Of a stretch of 9,689 bases of DNA, positions 4,856-9,689 are shown piece by piece. How positions within the stretch are numbered: the stretch's first letter is position 1; the number at the start of each line of letters is the position of its first letter. Position numbers and translations under genes: made by a program. The notes under the pieces are model-generated. The model had not been told where the DNA came from. It searched no databases and saw only the letters and a program-made list of their open reading frames with translations. Source of the stretch: Bdellovibrio sp. (GTDB lineage: Bacteria; Bdellovibrionota; Bdellovibrionia; Bdellovibrionales; Bdellovibrionaceae); the NCBI GenBank assembly GCA_003176075.1, contig PSRN01000200.1:1-9689 (forward strand). The letters run 5' to 3'.

Positions 4856-5971
4856 ATGGGAACGTTTGAGATAATTTCAAAGCACGGAGAGCACGAGCAA
4901 GTCGTCTTTTGCAACGACAAATCAGTGGGGCTGAAGGCCATCATCGCCGTCCACAATACAGCTCTCGGACCAGCGCTGGGTGGCACTCGCATGTGGAATT
5001 ACAACAATGAGGAAGATGCACTCATCGATGTTTTGCGCCTCTCGAGGGGCATGACCTATAAAGCCGCGGCGGCGGGCCTCAATCTGGGAGGCGGGAAGGC
5101 TGTCATCCTGGGTGACGCAAAGACACAGAAGACAGAGGCCCTGTTCCGCGCCTTTGGCCAATTTGTGAACTCGCTCAACGGCAGATACATCACGGCGGAG
5201 GACGTGGGGACCGGCGTAAAAGATATGGAATATGTTTTTATGGAAACTCCTTGGGTCACGGGAATTCCAAAGGAAATGGGAGGATCAGGCGATCCTTCCC
5301 CTTACACCGCGCGCGGGGTTCTGATGGGCATGACTGCGGCGGTTAAATGGCAACTGGGAAAAGATTCGGTGCGGGGGTTGCGCGTGGCCGTCCAAGGCCT
5401 CGGCAGTGTGGGGAGCCACCTTGTCAGAAATTTGGTCGAGGAAGGGGCGAAAGTCATAATTTCGGACATAGATCCTGAAAAGGTTAAACGCCTGGTTGCT
5501 GAGTACAAGGTTGAACCCATGGCGCCGGAACAAATTCTCGCCGCCGATTGTGACATCTTGGCGCCGTGCGCGTTAGGGGCGGTTGTCAATGAGCAAAGCA
5601 TCAGAAAGTTGAAGTGTAAGATCATCGCCGGTGGCGCCAACAATGTGCTGGCCGAGGCCCGTTTTGGCGACCAATTAAAGGAAATGGGAATTCTCTACAC
5701 TCCTGATTACGTGATCAATGCCGGTGGATTGATGAATGTCTTTGTCGAGCTCGAGGGATACAGCTCAGACCGCTCCATGGATAAGACAAAACACGTCTAC
5801 GACAACTGCATGAACGTTTTTTCAATCGCCAAACGTGATGGCGTGGGCACTCATGTGGCGGCTGACCGTCTGGCCGAAGAAAGAATTTTGTCGGTGGGCC
5901 AGTTGCGCCAACGCCATCCTGGCAACAGTTCGAGGGCGTTTACGACCCTCAGGGAAGTATTTAAACGTTAA
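4856..5971 (+). CDS. ldh: Leucine dehydrogenase
   Basis: 371 residues; the NAD-dependent Glu/Leu/Phe/Val dehydrogenase family, closest in wording to leucine dehydrogenase, which oxidatively deaminates leucine, valine and isoleucine to 2-oxo acids with release of ammonia (and runs in reverse). The N-terminal domain has LGPALGGTRMW (37-47), Lys69 in RGMTYKAAAAGLNLGGGK and Lys81 at its end, the substrate-binding and catalytic lysines of this family, then Asp117 in AEDVGTG. The Rossmann domain carries GLGSVG (181-186) with an acidic residue at the next strand end (SDIDPEK), and VINAGGLMNV (286-295) lies near the active site. Length is normal. The chain starts MGTFEIISKHGEHEQVVF, as homologues do, which supports the ATG at 4856. 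It probably supports branched-chain amino acid breakdown. It is separated by 35 bases from the next frame and appears independent of it. Confidence 0.95.
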   Translation: MGTFEIISKHGEHEQVVFCNDKSVGLKAIIAVHNTALGPALGGTRMWNYNNEEDALIDVLRLSRGMTYKAAAAGLNLGGGKAVILGDAKTQKTEALFRAFGQFVNSLNGRYITAEDVGTGVKDMEYVFMETPWVTGIPKEMGGSGDPSPYTARGVLMGMTAAVKWQLGKDSVRGLRVAVQGLGSVGSHLVRNLVEEGAKVIISDIDPEKVKRLVAEYKVEPMAPEQILAADCDILAPCALGAVVNEQSIRKLKCKIIAGGANNVLAEARFGDQLKEMGILYTPDYVINAGGLMNVFVELEGYSSDRSMDKTKHVYDNCMNVFSIAKRDGVGTHVAADRLAEERILSVGQLRQRHPGNSSRAFTTLREVFKR

Positions 5972-5986
5972 GGCCTCATCATATTC

Positions 5987-6015
5987 TTGACTCAAATCGC
6001 CGGCCTGTGAATATT
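5987..6015 (+). promoter_or_regulatory. Possible promoter for the envelope cluster
   Basis: TTGACT (5987-5992), 17 bases, then AATATT (6010-6015). If used, transcription would begin near 6022, after the GTG at 6007, and translation of the first gene would have to start further on, for example at TTG 6115. It is the only promoter-like pair I found between the leucine dehydrogenase gene and the cluster. Confidence 0.35.
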
Positions 6016-7011
6016 GCTGGTGATCAGATTGAACACTGCGGAGGTGCCGACGGAGCCGCCTATGGCGGCGGAGGTCGTAAAGGCACCGACTTGGACACAA
6101 AAGGCAGGTTGTCATTGGCAAAAAAAGTTGCACCTGACATTGTCACGGCGGAACTCAAGAAAACTTTCGAATGGACCACTCACCACACGAGAATTGTTTC
6201 CATCGTCGGCGGCACGGCGATCGTCTTGGGGGTTGCTTACTCCCTTTGGAATTCCATGGGGATCAAAAAAGAAAAGGCTCTGCAAAGCCAATATTTTGAG
6301 CTGGAAGCCCAAGTTTTGAAAAAGCGGACAGAGTACGAAAAGGCAAGAAATCAACCCGCCCGACCAGATTCACCGGATCCCAAGGAATCCAAAGGCGCCA
6401 AGGCCAAGGAAGCCAAAAGCGACAAGGCCAAAGAGCCAAAATCTGCCCAAGCCACGGGCAGCGTGGGCGGCGCTGCCCAAGTCGGTGCCGCCGGCACCTC
6501 CGCAGGCGCCACGGGCAGCGTGGGCGGCGAAGCCGCCACGGGCAATTTACTGAAAGATTACGGTGATTTGCCAAACCAACTGAAGCAATTCGCGCAACAG
6601 AACGCGAATTCAAAGGCGGGAGCCATGGCAGCCCTATTGTTCGCCAACTTGATGTCTGAATACCATCAGCCAGGTGAGGCCGTGCCGGTGCTTAAAGATG
6701 TGCGGACGACCGGGCTCTTAAGCCAATTGGGACAAATGGAGCTGGGAACCTTGCTGGCCAATGACGGAAAGTGCGATGAGGCCATTGGAATTTTCGACCG
6801 ACTGGCCAACGACCCCAAAAGCGCGTTTCTGAAGTTGGAAGCCAAGTTCAAGACGGGGCTTTGCTGGCAATCGAAGGGGGATGTTGCTAAGGCGGAGGAA
6901 ATCCTGAATCAAGTGGTCGTGGAAGGAAAAGAAAATTCTGTCGCCCGTTCGGCGAAGAAATACCTCCGGTTGTTCCGTCTGCGAAAGACGGAAGAAGTGA
7001 AAGCAAATTGA
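6007..7011 (+). CDS. YfgM-like membrane-anchored TPR protein with low-complexity linker
   Basis: Up to 334 residues. A short cytoplasmic N-terminus precedes one transmembrane helix (about 62-81, TRIVSIVGGTAIVLGVAYSL). Next comes a hydrophilic linker rich in Lys, Ala, Gly and Glu (about 105-180), then a helical region (200-320) with TPR-like pairs: GAMAALLFANLMSEYHQPGEAVPV, LGTLLANDGKCDEAIGIFDRLA and KTGLCWQSKGDVAKAEEIL. This is the layout of YfgM/ancillary SecYEG-type proteins, in which the periplasmic TPR handles exported proteins. As in many Proteobacteria it directly precedes a bamB gene, here with a 4-base overlap. The start is uncertain: GTG 6007 has no ribosome-binding site, whereas TTG 6115, giving MAKKVAPDIV, has AGG at 6106-6108 and sits after a large hairpin. 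The linker contains copies of the palindromic element. Confidence 0.75.
   Translation: MNIAGDQIEHCGGADGAAYGGGGRKGTDLDTKGRLSLAKKVAPDIVTAELKKTFEWTTHHTRIVSIVGGTAIVLGVAYSLWNSMGIKKEKALQSQYFELEAQVLKKRTEYEKARNQPARPDSPDPKESKGAKAKEAKSDKAKEPKSAQATGSVGGAAQVGAAGTSAGATGSVGGEAATGNLLKDYGDLPNQLKQFAQQNANSKAGAMAALLFANLMSEYHQPGEAVPVLKDVRTTGLLSQLGQMELGTLLANDGKCDEAIGIFDRLANDPKSAFLKLEAKFKTGLCWQSKGDVAKAEEILNQVVVEGKENSVARSAKKYLRLFRLRKTEEVKAN
6043..6087 (+). other. 45-base nested hairpin at the 5' end of the YfgM-like gene
   Basis: Outer arms GGTGCC and GGCACC (6043-6048, 6082-6087), middle arms GAC and GTC (6049-6051, 6074-6076) and inner arms GCCGCC and GGCGGC (6055-6060, 6064-6069) close over a TAT loop. If translation starts at TTG 6115, this is a stable structure in the leader 28 bases before the start and could control translation. 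Its core resembles, but does not match, the palindromic element family. Confidence 0.5.
6451..6542 (+). repeat. Tandem, partly degraded palindromic elements in a protein linker
   Basis: GCCACGGGCAGCGTGGGCGG then CG occurs at 6451-6472 and again at 6508-6529, a spacing of 57 bases (19 codons). Each occurrence consists of an element tail (GCCACGGG), CA, and an element head (GCGTGGGCGGCG). The first breaks off after the head; the second continues to a full element. Between them is a different small palindrome, GGTGCC-GCC-GGCACC (6484-6498). The encoded linker repeats ATGSVGG. This looks like growth of a linker by insertion or duplication of elements, always in multiples of three. Confidence 0.65.
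6518..6542 (+). repeat. Palindromic GC-rich element, copy 2 (in the YfgM-like linker)
   Basis: Same 25 bases as the intergenic copy 1246-1270 (opposite orientation) and copy 9515-9539. Here it is read in a different frame from the copies in the last gene, giving SVGGEAATG (residues 171-179) rather than AWAAxPPx. Use of two frames argues that the DNA, not the peptide, is what is conserved. Confidence 0.85.
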
Positions 7012-8225
7012 GAGCACAGATCCTGAAATCAATTCGAGAATCAATTCGAAAATCAATCTTCAGATCAATATCGGCCCTTTTTGCCGCGAGCCCCTGCTTG
7101 GTCGGCTGCAGTCAACTGGACCAGTGGTTAACGGATCACGCCGCCCACAGGACCTTTCGCGTGCGTGCGGACTGGGTCGTTCAAGGGACCCAGTTCGTAA
7201 ATATGGGGTTTCGCAAAATCAATCGCTTTACCCCCATCTTTTACACTCATCCTGAAAAAGGCGACCTTATCATACAGGCCAATGCGATCGACGGAGTGGC
7301 GGCCTATGAAAAAAGTAGCGGCCGGGAAATTTGGCGAAAGTCCATCGTCAATGGCGTTGAATCCAGCGCAAAACTGGTCGGCGATAGACTTTTTGTTGGC
7401 GCCAATGACGGCTATTTTTATTGTCTTTCAGCCAAAGACGGCGAGGTCATATGGTCTTTCGCCTCTCATATTGAGAATTTGGCCGAACCCTTGATTGTCG
7501 AAGGTCTGGTGATCTTTCTCTCCGGCGCGAACACCGTCTATGCGTTGGACGAAGGCACGGGAAAGCAAGTGTGGCTCTATGCCCGTCAAGATGCGCAATC
7601 CCTTTCGGTGCGTGGGGGCTCCCGACCGGCCTACCATGACGGCTCGATCTTTTTGGGCTTCAGTGACGGAGCCCTGGTGGCCCTGGTGGCCAAGACCGGA
7701 ACAGTGAAGTGGGAAAAACAGCTTAACCGCAACAAGCGTTTCCGGGACTTGGATTCAAACCCGCTGATTGACGGGGAATTTCTTTACGTGGCGGGATTTG
7801 ACGACCGCCTCTACGCGCTTCGAACTTTGACTGGAGATTTGGTCTGGAAATCGGAAAGGGGAGGTTACGGCTCTCCGATGATCGCCAAGGATCGCATTTT
7901 CTACGCCACCACTTCGGAGACCTTTGACTGCCTTGACCGGACGAACGGTCAATTGATTTGGTCTTTTCCGATCAAGGAAGGGATTGCGACCTCGTCTCAA
8001 ATTTATAAGGGATTGATTGTCTTTGGCGAATCGCAGGGTCAACTGCAATTTCTCGATCTTGAGACGGGAAAGAAAGTTGCGAGTTTTGATCCGGGCCGAG
8101 GACTTTTGTCACCTCCAGCGGTGGATGAAAAGTCAGGCCACGTTTTCTTTATCTCGGGTGAAGCCAATGTCTATTCGGTGAGCGCTGTTTGGGATCACTT
8201 TACGCTAATACCTTACTTGCACTGA
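7008..8225 (+). CDS. bamB: BamB-like outer-membrane assembly lipoprotein (beta-propeller)
   Basis: 405 residues. BamB is a periplasmic, lipid-anchored scaffold that helps BamA insert beta-barrel proteins into the outer membrane. The N-terminus has a basic region, a hydrophobic core and a lipobox LVGC (31-34), so Cys34 would be acylated. The rest is a PQQ-like propeller: seven blade motifs are visible, including AAYEKSSGREIW, YCLSAKDGEVIW, YALDEGTGKQVW, YALRTLTGDLVW and DCLDRTNGQLIW. Length is close to that of BamB (about 390), and PQQ-enzyme metal or cofactor residues are not obvious, favouring a scaffold role. The TTG start overlaps the TGA of the YfgM-like gene (TTGA), matching the yfgM-bamB order of other Proteobacteria. 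The signal peptide's n-region is unusually long and is built from four 12-base tandem repeats. An unrelated PQQ-repeat protein remains possible. Confidence 0.85.
   Translation: MRAQILKSIRESIRKSIFRSISALFAASPCLVGCSQLDQWLTDHAAHRTFRVRADWVVQGTQFVNMGFRKINRFTPIFYTHPEKGDLIIQANAIDGVAAYEKSSGREIWRKSIVNGVESSAKLVGDRLFVGANDGYFYCLSAKDGEVIWSFASHIENLAEPLIVEGLVIFLSGANTVYALDEGTGKQVWLYARQDAQSLSVRGGSRPAYHDGSIFLGFSDGALVALVAKTGTVKWEKQLNRNKRFRDLDSNPLIDGEFLYVAGFDDRLYALRTLTGDLVWKSERGGYGSPMIAKDRIFYATTSETFDCLDRTNGQLIWSFPIKEGIATSSQIYKGLIVFGESQGQLQFLDLETGKKVASFDPGRGLLSPPAVDEKSGHVFFISGEANVYSVSAVWDHFTLIPYLH
7026..7073 (+). repeat. Four 12-bp tandem repeats in the bamB signal-peptide region
   Basis: Units AAATCAATTCGA, GAATCAATTCGA, AAATCAATCTTC and AGATCAATATCG follow one another in frame and encode KSIR, ESIR, KSIF and RSIS. 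The first two differ by one base, which suggests recent copying by strand slippage. They lengthen the charged start of the signal peptide by up to 16 residues. Confidence 0.8.
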
Positions 8226-8268
8226 TATTTTTCGCTGATATTTTGGACTGAAACCTCACGGAGGATAT

Positions 8269-8676
8269 ATGAAAAATGGCTTCGTCTTCTTAGGCCTGAT
8301 GGTTGGCGCTGTCGCTTGCTCCACTGGAACCTGTCGGGAAAAGGCGGAAGAGGAAAAACGGCAAAAGGAAAAAGCGGCAAAGACAACGCCGGCGGAGGCG
8401 GAAGAGATTAAATGGCCGGCCAAAGTCACTGACCGGGTTCAGGTCTTTAAGTATGACGGCAGCTTGCAGTGCGGACAGGGGGCAACCGTCCCTGTGGACG
8501 TGATGCAAAAGGAACTGAAGGACCTTCGTGTTTACACCTCATTCAATAAGCCGGATCACAAAATGCATGCCCAAGCCTGCGGAACAATTACTGGAAAGGC
8601 CAACGTTTATGAAATCGACAGGGGTGACTTGAGTAAAGCCAGGGGGCTGGGCTTCCAGCTTTGGACTTCTGATTAA
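8269..8676 (+). CDS. Small putative lipoprotein of unknown function
   Basis: 135 residues. A short signal peptide with a lipobox-like AVAC (14-17) precedes Cys17, so membrane anchoring is likely. A highly charged, Lys/Glu-rich linker follows (residues 22-48, with REKAEEEKRQKEKAAK), then a compact C-terminal domain (about 55-133) containing LQCGQGATVPVDVMQKELK, VYTSFNKPDHKMHAQACG and TGKANVYEI, ending DLSKARGLGFQLW. Cys68 and Cys104 could form a disulphide. I have seen the C-terminal pattern (a C-G-x-TG-x-NVYEI segment with a late GF) in unnamed bacterial proteins but cannot give it a function. The start is clear: GGAGG at 8260-8264 before ATG 8269. It follows the bamB-like gene by 43 bases and is probably in the same transcript. 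A role in the envelope is inference. Confidence 0.75.
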   Translation: MKNGFVFLGLMVGAVACSTGTCREKAEEEKRQKEKAAKTTPAEAEEIKWPAKVTDRVQVFKYDGSLQCGQGATVPVDVMQKELKDLRVYTSFNKPDHKMHAQACGTITGKANVYEIDRGDLSKARGLGFQLWTSD

Positions 8677-8686
8677 AAACAAGATC

Positions 8687-8712
8687 AATCTAATCCTCGA
8701 ATCGAATCTAAT
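8687..8712 (+). repeat. Direct repeat AATCTAAT before the last gene
   Basis: AATCTAAT occurs at 8687-8694 and 8705-8712, 18 bases apart, in an AATC-rich stretch between the small lipoprotein gene and the ATG at 8717. The style resembles the repeats at 7026-7073. In the frame of the downstream gene it would read NLILESNLIR directly before the ATG, with no stop back to 8672, so a longer form of the protein cannot be fully excluded. Confidence 0.4.
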
Positions 8713-8716
8713 AAGA

Positions 8717-9689
8717 ATGAAAAATCGCGTTGTGCACACTTGCTTTTGGTATTTTCCCCTTCAACTTTTGGTAGTGAGTTTCATGCTCACTGGCGCAGCG
8801 TGGGCGGCGGAGCCGCCACCGGTATCAAGTCCCGTTTTTGCCGATGCCTGGGACGAAGCGCTCGCCTTTGGGCACTTGACCAAATCCGACGTGCAGTTTG
8901 ACGACGCCGATCTCGCACAAGTGGGCGGAACGGAGTTTCAAATTCCTGTGTGGCTGGCGCTTCACTCAAAACCACTGAAACTTCCATTCTATGTGAGGAC
9001 CTACCGCGATTATGTCTTTCAAAACAAGGATCGACCGACCGAACTGGCGATCTGGTCACTGGCGAAGGTGGGCCTTGGAATTCGCCGCACCTTAGCGGGG
9101 GCTGACCCCTTGCCCGAAGAGTGGATGAAATCGCAAGCGAAAGACGCTCTCGTTCAAGCCATTGTGAGACTTCATCAATTGGCGGGGCGACCCCTGCAGT
9201 CCCGTCAGCTCCAGGACTTGAGTCACCTTACGGCTGGCATGGATCCAAAGATAGCGCCGCTGATCGCGTTTCTTTTGTTGGCGGAAATCCATTCCTTTGA
9301 GCTGCGGCAAAAGGCCTTGCAAAGCCTGGTGAAGGATCGTCAGCTCCCGGCGGTTTTCGAGGAACTGACGTCTCTTGTGCCAATGGATGGCGAAGATCAC
9401 CCCATCGTCAGCCCTATAATTCGACGCCTGATCCGTGAAGTCGATGTGAAAACTTTGATGGTGGGGGGCATTGAACTTCTCTTCGCCGTCGAAAAGGTCA
9501 GCGGTCAGCTGCAAGCGTGGGCGGCGAAGCCGCCACGGGTGATGGGCCTCGACAAGTTGAAGGCCCATCGTTTTCAGTGGACCACTCCTTTGGGGGAGAT
9601 AATCGTCACCACCGAAAATAAGGACGACGTCTATTCCTCCGATAAACCTTATCTTCTGATTGTCGACGGCGCTGGCAACGACACTTACT
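8717..9689 (+). CDS. Large exported protein of unknown function (partial, C-terminus beyond the right edge)
   Basis: The frame is open from the ATG at 8717 to the window end (324 complete codons). Residues 1-30 form a signal peptide: basic start, hydrophobic FPLQLLVVSFMLTGA, and an AWA cleavage motif (28-30), followed by EPPP. Residues about 40-260 look helical and contain no domain I recognise. The end of the visible part reads PYLLIVDGAGNDTY, with DxxGNDTY at 317-324, the form of repeat seen in RTX-like or beta-helix surface proteins ('DxGGNDxY'), so a repetitive C-terminal region may follow. Two copies of the palindromic element are read in the same frame, giving AWAAEPPP (28-35) and AWAAKPPR (267-274). 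The ribosome-binding site is weak (AATAAGA). It lies 40 bases after the small lipoprotein gene in the same direction. Export is likely; function is not known. Confidence 0.75.
   Translation, partial: MKNRVVHTCFWYFPLQLLVVSFMLTGAAWAAEPPPVSSPVFADAWDEALAFGHLTKSDVQFDDADLAQVGGTEFQIPVWLALHSKPLKLPFYVRTYRDYVFQNKDRPTELAIWSLAKVGLGIRRTLAGADPLPEEWMKSQAKDALVQAIVRLHQLAGRPLQSRQLQDLSHLTAGMDPKIAPLIAFLLLAEIHSFELRQKALQSLVKDRQLPAVFEELTSLVPMDGEDHPIVSPIIRRLIREVDVKTLMVGGIELLFAVEKVSGQLQAWAAKPPRVMGLDKLKAHRFQWTTPLGEIIVTTENKDDVYSSDKPYLLIVDGAGNDTY
8798..8822 (+). repeat. Palindromic GC-rich element, variant copy at a signal-peptide cleavage site
   Basis: Differs from the other full copies at two bases: the loop is GGA instead of GAA, and the tail is CCACCGG instead of CCACGGG. 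Both arms are intact. It is codon-aligned and encodes AWAAEPPP, which places the small residues of the signal peptidase I site (A28-W29-A30) inside the element. Confidence 0.8.
9515..9539 (+). repeat. Palindromic GC-rich element, copy 4 (in the last gene)
   Basis: Identical over 25 bases to 6518-6542 and to the reverse complement of 1246-1270. It is codon-aligned in the same frame as the 8798 copy and encodes AWAAKPPR (residues 267-274) between the segments EKVSGQLQ and VMGLDKLKAH. It interrupts what otherwise looks like an ordinary stretch, so this is probably an in-frame insertion of 24 bases or a multiple. Confidence 0.85.

Noticed and set aside
7138..7150. ACGCCGCCCACAGG-like match to the element in bamB
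   Set aside because: Only about 10 shared bases and no second arm.
8222..8244. CTGATATTTT repeated at a 13-base spacing after the bamB stop
   Set aside because: Short and AT-rich, with no stem or known role; noted only.
8787..9568. Minus-strand open frames opposite the last gene
   Set aside because: The plus-strand frame is open throughout and has a signal peptide; these are shadows.

Overview
The window looks like a chromosomal segment of a Gram-negative, two-membraned bacterium, most likely from the Bdellovibrionota. The evidence is a BamB-type outer-membrane lipoprotein preceded by a YfgM-like anchored protein, several Sec and lipoprotein signal peptides, and a helix-turn-helix protein with a 'SARKICQLLMVDPSAWSRW' core that I recall as typical of Bdellovibrio-like genomes. 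The lineage is inference from memory, not from a search. No rRNA, tRNA or CRISPR array was seen.

Layout. Positions 1-1047 (minus strand) hold a 2-oxoglutarate/Fe(II) oxygenase-like gene whose stop overlaps the start of an ABC transporter ATPase, which is cut by the left edge. Positions 1048-3836 are an accessory stretch: a small phage-like putative cysteine-peptidase-fold gene, a small unrecognised secreted protein read in the opposite direction, a mazEF-type toxin-antitoxin pair with a repeat-bearing promoter, and a short tyrosine recombinase with only the catalytic domain. An AT-rich intergenic region (3837-4140) with an inverted repeat and a pair of direct repeats separates these from a membrane-anchored helix-turn-helix protein (4141-4707). 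A leucine dehydrogenase gene follows (4856-5971).

Positions 6007-9689 form one co-directional cluster for the cell envelope: YfgM-like anchored protein, BamB-like lipoprotein (the two overlap), a small lipoprotein, and a large exported protein that runs off the right edge. Gaps inside the cluster are about 40 bases or an overlap, so co-transcription is likely.

The most striking signal is a short GC-rich palindrome, about 25 bases long, with arms GTGGGCGGC and GCCGCCAC around a GAA or GGA loop. Three copies are identical (1246-1270, 6518-6542, 9515-9539), one is a close variant (8798-8822), and there are fragments at 2185-2203 and 6451-6472. One full copy is intergenic and three lie inside open reading frames. 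In the last gene the same peptide (AWAAxPPx) is encoded twice, and the first copy sits where signal peptidase would cut. This behaves like a REP-like or palindromic insertion element that is tolerated in, or used by, exported proteins.
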